Shown piece after piece: positions 1 to 8,355 of a stretch of DNA of 35,361 bases. The stretch is from an uncultured Lachnospiraceae bacterium (lineage in GTDB: Bacteria; Bacillota; Clostridia; Lachnospirales; Lachnospiraceae): the NCBI GenBank assembly GCA_902793845.1, contig CADBFE010000040.1, positions 1-35,361 on the forward strand, given 5' to 3'. The translations under genes and the position numbers were made by a program. The first letter of the stretch is position 1, and each line of letters starts with the position of its first letter. The notes beneath the pieces are model-generated. The model made no database searches, was not told the DNA's origin, and saw only the letters and a program-made list of their open reading frames with translations.

Positions 1-809
1 CATTTGCTGAGGAGTACGGAAACAATATTTTTGTTCTCCTTGCAGATACGGAAGAAAAGAGAGAAGTACTTGAGAATTATTACTCTGATCCCAAGTTTGC
101 AAAGATACTTAATTCGGAGAATCAGAAACCTATAATCATCGGTGATATCTATCATCCCCAGGAACAGCTTACTGAGGATATGCTCAAGGATATACAGACC
201 ATCCTCTTCCTGTCAGACGAGACAGCAGAGAGCGAGCATATAGATGAAAAACCTCTCCTCTTCTGGAGCGGTCTCAGAAATGTGAATCGTAAGATTGAGA
301 GTCAGGATATGATAGTTGAAGTGCTCTCAGCCCAGAACCACCGTATGATTGAGAAAAAGAATAAAGATCAGATAGTTGTCAGCGACAGCTTCCTCGGACA
401 TTTCTACGCCCAGCTTGGTAAAGATCCCGGACGTCTCGACATCATGAAGGACTTTTTATCAACCGGAGATGATCCTGAGGAAGAGGCAGATAATGCAAAT
501 CAGAATGACGTGGACCTCCTGGTTCTTAATACAAAATCATTCTGTGCTCCTGATGTGATGACAAAGGAATTCAGCACAAAGAGGGAATTTGTACTCTGGA
601 TGTACCAGGCAACAGACGGGGAATACCTCCCTATCGGATGTATAAAGGATAACGTCACATACATGTTCTCCCGTACAGAGACTAAGGATGATGCTCTCGA
701 CAGTTCTGCATGGCTCGGTATGGAGGAAAATCAGGTTCTCTTTGGCAACGGTCAGAAGTTCAAAGTAGAGGATATGGATGAGCTGATACTTGTTAAGAAT
801 AATAAGTAA
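1..809 (+). CDS. C-terminal part of an RCK/TrkA-like (CASTOR/POLLUX-type) ion channel protein, 5' partial
   Basis: The frame is open from base 3 with no stop, so the start lies before the window; the ATG at 180 is internal. About 268 residues are visible. The stretch VEVLSAQN...DQIVVSDSFLGHFYAQLGKDP resembles the second nucleotide-binding-like (RCK) domain of bacterial CASTOR/POLLUX and TrkA-N proteins, where an EVLD/N motif is followed by a VVSD segment and a leucine/glutamine-rich helix. An earlier segment (FVLLADTEEKREVL and IIIGDIYHP) fits the beta-strands of a Rossmann-like fold. No membrane segment is visible; in this family the pore is N-terminal and would lie upstream. The last 15 codons and the stop lie in the first copy of a 52-bp tandem duplication. 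The family call rests on recalled motif similarity only; another RCK protein is possible. Confidence 0.5.
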   Translation, partial: FAEEYGNNIFVLLADTEEKREVLENYYSDPKFAKILNSENQKPIIIGDIYHPQEQLTEDMLKDIQTILFLSDETAESEHIDEKPLLFWSGLRNVNRKIESQDMIVEVLSAQNHRMIEKKNKDQIVVSDSFLGHFYAQLGKDPGRLDIMKDFLSTGDDPEEEADNANQNDVDLLVLNTKSFCAPDVMTKEFSTKREFVLWMYQATDGEYLPIGCIKDNVTYMFSRTETKDDALDSSAWLGMEENQVLFGNGQKFKVEDMDELILVKNNK

Positions 810-869
810 TGATAAAATAGAGGATATGGATGAGCTGATACTTGTTAAGAATAATAAGTAATGATAAAA
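766..869 (+). repeat. Perfect 52-bp tandem duplication over a gene end
   Basis: Bases 766-817 are repeated exactly at 818-869, with two further matching bases (870-871). The unit holds the last codons, the TAA stop and 10 or so bases after it. The first copy supplies the working stop at 807-809, so the protein is unchanged and the second copy is non-coding. It could be replication slippage or an assembly join that kept an overlap twice. Confidence 0.95.
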
Positions 870-870
870 T

Positions 871-909
871 ACTGTAGTTTACATTGTATGATGTAAATTA
901 CAGTATTTT
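871..909 (+). terminator. Rho-independent terminator after the channel gene
   Basis: ACTGTAGTTTACAT (871-884) pairs with ATGTAAATTACAGT (891-904) around a 6-base loop, with one T-T mismatch, and is followed by ATTTTT. It separates the upstream gene from secDF. Confidence 0.8.
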
Positions 910-970
910 TATGTAATAAGCAGAAAAAACTGTAAATGTACTATTTAATGAAGAGAGGCAGTAAAGAGAA

Positions 971-3379
971 ATGAAAAAAGGAACGGCATGGCTTTCGCTG
1001 ATTATCTTTATCGCTATCATGGTAGGCTTTGGCTATATCATGATGAACGGTGTAGATGAAAAAGGAAGCGGAGCGGTAAAAAACACAAAACTCGGACTTG
1101 ATCTGGCAGGCGGTGTCAGTATCACATATGAGGTGGTTGGAGACGAGACTCCTACCCAGTCTGATATAGATGATACTATAGAAAAGCTTCGTAAGCGTAT
1201 CGAGAAGTATTCTACGGAGTCTGATGTGTACCAGGAAGGTACAAACAGAATCAGTATCGAAATCCCCGGCGTGTCTGATGCCCAGGCAGTGCTTGAGGAC
1301 CTCGGTTCTCCGGGACTCCTTTACTTTATCAGAGCTACAGGCAGCGACGGATCGCTTAACTATGGTTATATGACGACTGCAGACGGCAATCAGGTATACA
1401 GTGAGGATGGAAATCTCTTTGTATATTCTGCGGCTGGAGGTACATATGTATACGACCCGGAGACAGGCAAGGCAGCAGTCGGAGCAGATGGAGCAGCTAT
1501 CCCCTATACAGTACAGGATAACAGCATGGTCCGTGTTAAGTACTCCCTCACCAAATCAATTGACGAGCTCCTCGCAGACGGCAGCATAGTACTCACCGGT
1601 ACAGATGTCAGCATAGCCGAGGGCGGTGCATATACAGATGATTATGATGTGATTCAGTATATCGTATCCCTCACATTTACAGATGAGGCAGCAGCTACAT
1701 TTGCAAATGAGACAGGTGCTGTTGCAGGCAAGCAGGGACTTTACGGTACAATTGCTATCTACTATGACGGAGAGCTCCTCTCAGTACCCAATGTAAATGA
1801 GAGAATCGCAGGTGGTAAGGCTCAGATCTCAGGAATGCGTTCCATGACAGAAGCCAACATGCTTGCCCAGAGTATCCGTATCGGTGGACTTAAGCTTGAG
1901 CTTTCAGAACTCCGTTCCAACGTAGTTGGTGCCCAGCTTGGTTCAGAAGCAATATCTACATCAATAAAGGCAGGTATCATAGGCGTATCTCTTATCATAC
2001 TGTTTATGATCATCGTGTACAGAATCCCCGGACTCTGTGCATCCCTTGCCCTTGTGACATATACAATGATGGATCTCCTCTGCATCAATTTCCTGGAGAT
2101 CACCATGACACTCCCGGGTATCGCAGGTATCATCCTGGCTATCGGTATGGCGGTAGATGCCAACGTGATCATATTTGCCCGTATCAGAGAAGAACTTCAG
2201 ATCGGTATGACTGTTGAGTCTGCCGTTAAGAGCGGTTTTTCAAAAGCCCTCTCTGCTATTATAGACGGTAATATCACAACGCTCATTGCTGCAGTAGTGC
2301 TCATAGCACTCGGCTCAGGTACCATCAAGGGATTTGCATATACCCTTGCACTCGGTATCGTGCTCTCAATGTTTACAGCACTTTTCGTAACCCAGACACT
2401 CCTTAAGATCTTTTATGCGATCGGATTTAAGGATGCAAAGTGGATCGGAAAGACCAAGGAAGCAAAGACGATCAACTTTGTCGGACATAAGGCAAAGTAC
2501 TTTGGTATTTCAGGTGCAGTACTTGCAATCGGTATCATTGTGATGATCGTCTTTGGCGTGACTACAGGCGACCCTCTCAATTTCAGTCTTGATTTCAAGG
2601 GTGGTAGTGCTACCACAGTTGACTTTGCCCAGATGCCTACAAGAGAGGTTGTCGACGGCGAGATCGTACCCAAGATTGAGAAGATTACCGGTGATGCATC
2701 GGTTCTCTGGACCCTCGTAAATGATTCTAATGAGGTAATCTTTAAGACCAGGACATTAAACGAGGATGAGCGTGAGGCATTCAAGCAGATGATCGAGAGT
2801 GACTACGGTGTACCTGAAGACAAAGTTTCCGTTGAGTCAATCAGCTCAACTATTTCAAACGAAATGCAGAAGGATGCAATCATTGCGGTTGCTGTAGCAT
2901 CAATATGTATGCTTATATATGTATGGTTCAGATTCTCTGATTTCAGATTTGGATGCAGTGCCGTTGCAGCCCTCATCCATGACGTATTCGTGGTCATCAC
3001 ATTCTATGCATGCATCAGACTTTCGGTCGGCAATACATTCATAGCATGTATCCTGACAATCGTCGGATATTCGATCAACGCGACCATCGTCGTATTTGAC
3101 CGTATCCGTGAGAATATTAAGGGCATGAAGAGAAAGGAAACCCTCGACGATGTGGTAAACAAGAGTATATCCCAGACACTTACGAGATCCCTCTTTACAT
3201 CACTCACCACATTTATCACAGTCCTGGCTCTCTATATCCTCGGAGTATCGTCTGTCAAGGAGTTTGCGCTGCCTCTTATGGTAGGTATCGTCTGCGGTGC
3301 GTACTCTTCAGTATGTCTGTCAGGTTCACTCTGGCTCATGCTCAGGGAAAAGTTCCCTCAGGTTGAAGAGGACGACTAA
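971..3379 (+). CDS. secDF: SecDF fused protein-export membrane protein
   Basis: SecD and SecF are accessory subunits of the SecYEG translocon that use the proton gradient to complete protein export across the membrane. This 802-residue protein carries both in one chain, as in Bacillus. The SecD half has an N-terminal membrane helix, LGLDLAGG near residue 42, a long periplasmic-type domain, and GMAVDANVIIFARIREE near residue 396. The SecF half repeats the pattern with FSLDFKGG near 540 and INATIVVFDRIREN near 700. About 12 membrane segments are expected and hydrophobic stretches agree. The ATG has a GAGAGG-type ribosome site upstream. Terminators on both sides indicate a single-gene transcript. 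Confidence 0.96.
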   Translation: MKKGTAWLSLIIFIAIMVGFGYIMMNGVDEKGSGAVKNTKLGLDLAGGVSITYEVVGDETPTQSDIDDTIEKLRKRIEKYSTESDVYQEGTNRISIEIPGVSDAQAVLEDLGSPGLLYFIRATGSDGSLNYGYMTTADGNQVYSEDGNLFVYSAAGGTYVYDPETGKAAVGADGAAIPYTVQDNSMVRVKYSLTKSIDELLADGSIVLTGTDVSIAEGGAYTDDYDVIQYIVSLTFTDEAAATFANETGAVAGKQGLYGTIAIYYDGELLSVPNVNERIAGGKAQISGMRSMTEANMLAQSIRIGGLKLELSELRSNVVGAQLGSEAISTSIKAGIIGVSLIILFMIIVYRIPGLCASLALVTYTMMDLLCINFLEITMTLPGIAGIILAIGMAVDANVIIFARIREELQIGMTVESAVKSGFSKALSAIIDGNITTLIAAVVLIALGSGTIKGFAYTLALGIVLSMFTALFVTQTLLKIFYAIGFKDAKWIGKTKEAKTINFVGHKAKYFGISGAVLAIGIIVMIVFGVTTGDPLNFSLDFKGGSATTVDFAQMPTREVVDGEIVPKIEKITGDASVLWTLVNDSNEVIFKTRTLNEDEREAFKQMIESDYGVPEDKVSVESISSTISNEMQKDAIIAVAVASICMLIYVWFRFSDFRFGCSAVAALIHDVFVVITFYACIRLSVGNTFIACILTIVGYSINATIVVFDRIRENIKGMKRKETLDDVVNKSISQTLTRSLFTSLTTFITVLALYILGVSSVKEFALPLMVGIVCGAYSSVCLSGSLWLMLREKFPQVEEDD

Positions 3380-3413
3380 GCAGGATTTCAGTTATAAAGA
3401 GATAAATTTAAGG

Positions 3414-3456
3414 TCAGGTTTTGCGCATGTACCAAATGCGTGAAACCTGATTTTTT
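3414..3456 (+). terminator. Rho-independent terminator after secDF
   Basis: TCAGGTTTTGCGCAT (3414-3428) pairs with ATGCGTGAAACCTGA (3436-3450) around a 7-base loop, with one G-T pair in the stem, and runs directly into six T residues. Confidence 0.9.
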
Positions 3457-3481
3457 CTCCCCAAGAAGTGCCCTCATAGTG

Positions 3482-3487
3482 TATAAT
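3482..3487 (+). promoter_or_regulatory. Probable -10 element upstream of xylB
   Basis: A perfect TATAAT lies 40 bases before the xylB start and just after the secDF terminator. No good TTGACA-like -35 is found at 16-18 bases, so this is a -10-only prediction. Confidence 0.4.
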
Positions 3488-3527
3488 AATAATTGTTTTA
3501 TATTTTTATTTATGTGAGGGTTACAAA

Positions 3528-5000
3528 ATGTTATATGCTGGTATAGATCTTGGTACTTCTGCAGTAAAGCTGCTTCTGATGGATTCCGACGGAGAGATTA
3601 AGAATATCGTCTCCAAAGAGTATGATCTTTATTTTCCAAAGCCCGGCTGGTCCGAGCAGAATCCCTATGACTGGTATGATCAGACAATAGCAGGCCTTAA
3701 GGAACTCCTTGAAGGCTTTGATAAAAGTATGCTTAAGGGCATCAGCTTCGGCGGTCAGATGCATGGTCTTGTCATGCTCGATGAAGATGACCGTGTCATC
3801 CGTCCTGCAATCCTCTGGAATGACGGCCGTACAGTTAAAGAGACAGAGTATCTGAACAATGTGATAGGCAGGGATAAACTCTCCGGGTATACGGCAAACA
3901 TTGCATTTGCAGGTTTTACGGCTCCCAAGATCCTCTGGGTCAGAAACAATGAGCCGGAGTGTTTTGCAAGGATTGATAAGATAATGCTGCCAAAAGATTA
4001 TCTGGCATACAGACTGTCAGGAGCGTTTTGTACGGATGTATCCGATGCGTCAGGCACACTTTTCTTTGATGTAAAGAACAGGACATGGTCAAAGGAGATG
4101 TGTGATATATGCGGTATCACGGAAAACATGCTGCCTGAGATTTTTGAGAGCTATGAAAAAGTCGGCACCTTGAAGAAAGAAATAGCAGATGAACTTGGCA
4201 TTCCGGGAGAGGTGGTCATCGCAGCAGGAGCAGGAGACAATGCAGCAGCTGCAGTCGGTACAGCCACTGTAGGTAACGGTGCGTGCAACATATCCCTCGG
4301 AACAAGCGGCACAATATTTATATCATCAGAAAAATTCGGTGTGGATAAATTTAATTCACTTCACTCATTTGATCATGCAGACGGCAGCTATCATCTCATG
4401 GGATGCATGCTATCGGCTGCGTCATGCAATAAGTGGTGGATGGAAGATATTATTAAGACAGAAGATTTTGGAGCAGAGCAGAACTTTGAAGATAAGCTTG
4501 GGGAGAATCATGTGTTTTTCCTGCCTTATCTGATGGGTGAGAGATGCCCCCACAACAATCCTGATGCGAGAGCGGCATTTATCGGTATGACGATGGATTC
4601 CACAAGGGAGGATATGACTCAGGCTGTCCTTGAGGGCGTGGCATTCGGGCTCAGAGATTCCCTTGAGGTAGCGAGAGACCTTGGTATTAATATTGAGCGT
4701 ACAAAACTCTGCGGCGGCGGAGCCAAGAGTCCCATTTGGAGAAAAATCATAGCTGCAGTTATGAATATGCCGGTTGATATCCCTGTATCTGAGGAGGGAC
4801 CTTCCATGGGAGGAGCCATGCTGGCAGCTGTAGCATGTGGAGAGTACCGGTCAGTACAGGATATAGCTGAGAAACTGGTCAGGGTTAAGGAGACAATAGA
4901 GCCCGACAGGGAGCTTGTGGCAAAATATGAAGCGAAGTACAGACAGTTTAAGCAAATGTATCCGGCGCTTAAACCCATATATGATGCAATAAAAGCATAA
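3528..5000 (+). CDS. xylB: Xylulokinase (FGGY carbohydrate kinase)
   Basis: Phosphorylates D-xylulose to xylulose 5-phosphate with ATP, feeding the pentose phosphate pathway in the cytoplasm. The 490-residue length is typical of XylB. The N-terminus YAGIDLGTSAVKLLL is the FGGY phosphate-binding loop; GWSEQNPYDWY, SFGGQMHGLV and ILWNDGR are xylulokinase-type substrate-site motifs; NISLGTSGTIF near residue 255 is the second ATPase loop; CGGGAKSPIWR and GPSMGGAML near 400-430 form the C-terminal nucleotide-binding region. A GAGGG ribosome site sits 8 bases before the ATG. The next gene follows 49 bases later without a terminator, so the two may be cotranscribed. The kinase is a plausible sink for xylose released by the alpha-xylosidase encoded 8 kb downstream; no xylose isomerase is in the window. 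Confidence 0.95.
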   Translation: MLYAGIDLGTSAVKLLLMDSDGEIKNIVSKEYDLYFPKPGWSEQNPYDWYDQTIAGLKELLEGFDKSMLKGISFGGQMHGLVMLDEDDRVIRPAILWNDGRTVKETEYLNNVIGRDKLSGYTANIAFAGFTAPKILWVRNNEPECFARIDKIMLPKDYLAYRLSGAFCTDVSDASGTLFFDVKNRTWSKEMCDICGITENMLPEIFESYEKVGTLKKEIADELGIPGEVVIAAGAGDNAAAAVGTATVGNGACNISLGTSGTIFISSEKFGVDKFNSLHSFDHADGSYHLMGCMLSAASCNKWWMEDIIKTEDFGAEQNFEDKLGENHVFFLPYLMGERCPHNNPDARAAFIGMTMDSTREDMTQAVLEGVAFGLRDSLEVARDLGINIERTKLCGGGAKSPIWRKIIAAVMNMPVDIPVSEEGPSMGGAMLAAVACGEYRSVQDIAEKLVRVKETIEPDRELVAKYEAKYRQFKQMYPALKPIYDAIKA

Positions 5001-5049
5001 TAGTGATTAAAAGTATAAAAGATTATCAGGGGAAAACAAGGAAAGAATA

Positions 5050-6924
5050 ATGGCAGAATATACAAGAGAAGATTTTGAAAAAATAATAGACATACCCGTA
5101 TCAGTAGAGTATGAGATAAAAGAAATAATTGATAATAAACTGAAAAAATGCGGTATTTTTTCCCGTATATTTTCGAGAAGAAAATCATCAGAGTCCATAG
5201 AGCATAAACTCCACAAGGATGAATACAAAGACGGCAGAAAGGTTCAGGATATCATCGGTATCCGTATCATTCTGTATTTTGAGGATGATATCGCCATATG
5301 CCAGAAAATAATACGTGAATGGTTCAGACCGGTAGGCGACTGGGAAGTATATGATAATGATATATCAGAATTCAGAGCCAGCAAGATAAACGGTATATTT
5401 GAACTGGAAGGCGACTGGGTGAGACGTATCAGCCCCCAGACCTGGCTCTTTCCCATCGATCAGACCTTTGAGATACAGTTAAGGACCACATTCTTTGAGG
5501 GATGGCATGAAGTAGAGCATGATATGCGATACAAAAACAAGGCAATCTGGGAAGAGTATCCGGCTTTTTCAAGGAAACTTAACAGCGTGGTGGCTACTCT
5601 GGAACTCTGCGATTCATCGATGGTTTCCATATGCGAGGACTTTGCTCACCAGCTATACCTGGACAAAAAGTGGGAAGCCATGGTCAATATGCACTACAGA
5701 CTGAGGATGAATGATGAACCGATAAACCCGGAACTGAAGCAGATACTTGATGACAATTCAAAGACTCTCGGCAAGAGACTCTACAGATGTCGCCGTCATG
5801 AGCTCATCAGGATGCTCCTTGATGACAGGCACAGGACAGGCGCCATCAGTGTCAACAGGATCATAGTCATGGCCAATGAAGCTGACAGGGAAATGCAGAA
5901 TGAAGAAATCCGCGCCATAGCAGAAAAGAATGGCTACTTCAGAGGCGAGAGAAAGGGCGATGCCGGTCGTACATATCAGTATGCGATAAACCCCCTCGAG
6001 GAATATCCCAACTTTAGAAACAAGCTGACAATCGAGTGTAATGAAAAGGATAAAAAGAAAATCTTTGAAGAACTCTCGATGATCATATATTCGTGGGCAA
6101 GAGATAAGTTTAAGGCGATATTCAGACTGCCTGAGGACCGTATCACGGAATGTGATGAGAAGATACCGGGATATTGGCTGAAGGTCTCAAAGAATGACAA
6201 CTTCCTCAGCATGGATATGCATACATATCATCTCTCTACAAATGAGGTGGGCAGGATGTGGAATGTCCAGGCATCGATCAGGTGGGATCCGATACTGCGT
6301 CTCTTCTGGTTTGAGACAAAAAATGCTGTACTCTCAACAGAACCTGTTGATATTGAATCCCGGATGCCAAACTATAATCCTCCGAGATTCTATTCAGAGA
6401 TAGTTAAATATGATGACATAGAAGTCCTCGATGTGAGAAAGTATACATGCAAGTGTTCACCTGTATATGATAACGAGGTGGATCTGATGATCGATCTCAT
6501 CAGGTCAAATGAGCGTCAGACCCCTGTCGTACTCATAGCCTCAAAGACAGGAGAGGACGGATTTCTCGATGAGAGCTGGCTCAGCCGTTACTGGTGCAGT
6601 GATCTGGCCCAGCGTGCCGGTCTCTACTCTCATATATACAGATGCGGCGAGGAAAACTTAAATAAGATATTGGACGGACTCGGGCTTAAGAGAGATGCGT
6701 TCCCGGGACTTTATATCTTTTACTCAAATACGTTCGACAAGGATGGCAAGCCAAGGCAGGGAGGATATAACAGTTATCCCGAGAGCTATGTGGCTGAGTG
6801 CGTATACAACCAGGTCCGCGTATCGTCATCTGGATTTAATGTCGATACCAAGCAGGGTGACAGGGCGTTCCTCCACGAGATAGTTGATATGATCAGGCGT
6901 GATAATATTATCCGCCAGTTATAA
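5050..6924 (+). CDS. RelA/SpoT-domain nucleotide synthetase-like protein with a large unrecognised C-terminal half
   Basis: The first 170 or so of 624 residues match a (p)ppGpp synthetase domain. Seen directly: R43-x-K45, S49 and K53 with the exact spacing of the ATP-binding R-x-K-x3-S-x3-K motif, D67 in QDIIGIRI (magnesium ligand position), and E141 in FEIQLRT followed by GWHEVEHDMRYK. The usual NGYxSxH loop, whose Tyr stacks on the acceptor GTP, reads N114-G-I-F here and the His is not evident, so the acceptor may not be GDP/GTP. No HD hydrolase, TGS or ACT domain is present. Residues 300-624 form one or two domains I do not recognise, including TPVVLIASKTGEDG and an AQRAGLYSHIY segment. 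It may act as a stress or defence effector, but nothing in the neighbourhood proves that. AAGGAAAG precedes the ATG. Confidence 0.75.
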   Translation: MAEYTREDFEKIIDIPVSVEYEIKEIIDNKLKKCGIFSRIFSRRKSSESIEHKLHKDEYKDGRKVQDIIGIRIILYFEDDIAICQKIIREWFRPVGDWEVYDNDISEFRASKINGIFELEGDWVRRISPQTWLFPIDQTFEIQLRTTFFEGWHEVEHDMRYKNKAIWEEYPAFSRKLNSVVATLELCDSSMVSICEDFAHQLYLDKKWEAMVNMHYRLRMNDEPINPELKQILDDNSKTLGKRLYRCRRHELIRMLLDDRHRTGAISVNRIIVMANEADREMQNEEIRAIAEKNGYFRGERKGDAGRTYQYAINPLEEYPNFRNKLTIECNEKDKKKIFEELSMIIYSWARDKFKAIFRLPEDRITECDEKIPGYWLKVSKNDNFLSMDMHTYHLSTNEVGRMWNVQASIRWDPILRLFWFETKNAVLSTEPVDIESRMPNYNPPRFYSEIVKYDDIEVLDVRKYTCKCSPVYDNEVDLMIDLIRSNERQTPVVLIASKTGEDGFLDESWLSRYWCSDLAQRAGLYSHIYRCGEENLNKILDGLGLKRDAFPGLYIFYSNTFDKDGKPRQGGYNSYPESYVAECVYNQVRVSSSGFNVDTKQGDRAFLHEIVDMIRRDNIIRQL

Positions 6925-6954
6925 GAAATAATTAATATTTTTACGGAGAAAAAC

Positions 6955-7782
6955 ATGATATATATAGGTAATCACTTATCATCTTCAAAAGGTTATCTTG
7001 CAATGGGCAGGGAGGCGACAAAACTGGGCGCCGATACATTTGCATTCTTTACGAGAAATCCGAGAGGCGGCCAGGCCAAGGATATCGACCCGGCTGATGC
7101 AAGGGCTCTCATGGAATACATGGAGGAAAACAGTTTTGGCAAACTGGTGGCCCATGCACCTTATACAATGAATCTCTGTTCTGACAAGCCCGATATCAGA
7201 AAGTTTGCACTCGATATGTTTATCGATGATATGAAACGCATGGAGTATACCCCGGGGCAGTATTACAATTTCCATCCCGGTTCCCATGTGGGTCAGGGCG
7301 TGGAGGCAACCATCCCTGTAATAGCAGATGCTCTTAATAAAGCGATGTTTGACGGGATGACAACCACGGTACTCCTTGAAACCATGGCAGGCAAGGGCAG
7401 CGAGGTAGGCCGCTCATTTGAGGAGTTAAAGCAGATAATAGATTTAACAGATGACAAGGACCATATAGGAGTATGCCTTGATACGTGTCATGTATGGGAT
7501 GCCGGCTATGATGTAAATGATTTTGAAAAGGTCCTTGATGAGTTTGACGCAATCATAGGCATCGACAGATTAAAGGCGATTCATATCAACGACAGTATGA
7601 ATCCTCTCGAATCTCATAAGGACAGACATGAGAAGATAGGTCAGGGTCATATCGGAGAGGAAGCCTTTAAAAAGATCGTCAATTCCCCGAGAGTACAGGG
7701 TAAACCCTTTATACTCGAGACACCCAATGATGACGCCGGATATAAAGCCGAGATCGCCATGATAAGATCGTGGATGAAATAA
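6955..7782 (+). CDS. nfo: Endonuclease IV (AP endonuclease)
   Basis: Zinc-dependent enzyme that cuts DNA 5' to abasic sites in base-excision repair. The 275-residue length is standard. Features of the TIM-barrel family are visible: IGNHLSSSKG at the start, HAPYTMNL near 64, YNFHPGSH near 104 (metal-binding His), LLETMAGKGSEVG near 143, CLDTCHVWDAGYD near 175, IHINDSMNPLESHKDRHEKIGQGHIG near 212, and ILETPNDD near 258. All expected metal-ligand blocks are present. It starts 30 bases after the RelA/SpoT-domain gene with ACGGAG before the ATG, so it probably shares that transcript. Confidence 0.96.
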   Translation: MIYIGNHLSSSKGYLAMGREATKLGADTFAFFTRNPRGGQAKDIDPADARALMEYMEENSFGKLVAHAPYTMNLCSDKPDIRKFALDMFIDDMKRMEYTPGQYYNFHPGSHVGQGVEATIPVIADALNKAMFDGMTTTVLLETMAGKGSEVGRSFEELKQIIDLTDDKDHIGVCLDTCHVWDAGYDVNDFEKVLDEFDAIIGIDRLKAIHINDSMNPLESHKDRHEKIGQGHIGEEAFKKIVNSPRVQGKPFILETPNDDAGYKAEIAMIRSWMK

Positions 7783-7786
7783 AATC

Positions 7787-7808
7787 TGTGATATGATAGA
7801 ATATCACA
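7787..7808. repeat. 8-bp perfect inverted repeat between nfo and the Nudix gene
   Basis: TGTGATAT (7787-7794) and ATATCACA (7801-7808) flank a 6-base spacer. No T-run follows, so it is not a terminator; it could be an operator or processing hairpin before the Nudix gene. Confidence 0.4.
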
Positions 7809-7832
7809 TGGTTTGGAAAAGAGGAAACAATT

Positions 7833-8333
7833 ATGGAATACTGGGATATATATGACAGCAACAAAGTAAAGACCGGCAGGACCATGAAGAAAAATGACTG
7901 GATACTTAAAGACGGTGAATATCATCTGACAGTCATCGGAGTCATCAGACGTCCGGACGGAAAATATCTGATCACACAGAGAGCCATGGATAAATCGTGG
8001 GCTCCCGGATGGTGGGAAGTATCAGGCGGCGGATGTATGGCAGGAGAGGAATCCTTTGAAGCCATATGCAGAGAGATACGAGAAGAGACGGGGCTCGATG
8101 TGTCTGCCTGTGACGATAAGCCAAAAAAGACTTATCACAGGGAAAATCCCGGAGAAGGTGACAACTACTTTGTGGATGTCTACAGATTTGATCTTGACTT
8201 TGACGAAAAAGATCTGCATATACAGGAGACGGAGGCTATCGGATACAAGCTCGCCACTCTCGATGAGATAAAGGAGATAGGTGCCACCGGAAAGTTTCTG
8301 CACTATGACAGTATTAAAGAAGTATTTGAATAA
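7833..8333 (+). CDS. Nudix hydrolase
   Basis: A 166-residue cytoplasmic Nudix protein. The complete Nudix box is seen as G-x5-E-x7-REIREETGL (starting at GGCMAGEESF near residue 68), which binds magnesium and the diphosphate of nucleoside-diphosphate-linked substrates. The N-terminal WDIYDSNKVKTGRTMKK and LTVIGVIRRPDGKYLITQRA resemble the subfamily that includes IPP isomerase-like and ADP-ribose or phosphatase-type Nudix proteins, but the substrate cannot be read from sequence. AAGAGGAAAC precedes the ATG. It lies 50 bases after nfo and 22 bases before the thrH-like gene on the same strand. Confidence 0.88.
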   Translation: MEYWDIYDSNKVKTGRTMKKNDWILKDGEYHLTVIGVIRRPDGKYLITQRAMDKSWAPGWWEVSGGGCMAGEESFEAICREIREETGLDVSACDDKPKKTYHRENPGEGDNYFVDVYRFDLDFDEKDLHIQETEAIGYKLATLDEIKEIGATGKFLHYDSIKEVFE

Positions 8334-8355
8334 TAAACGATAGGAGATAAATAAA

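Noticed and set aside
180..182. ATG at 180 as the start of the first gene
   Set aside because: The same frame is open from base 3 with sensible protein sequence and no ribosome site precedes 180, so the gene begins before the window.
4619..5188. 189-codon open frame on the minus strand across the end of xylB
   Set aside because: Antisense to the well-conserved xylB; no recognisable protein features and low-complexity hydrophobic content.
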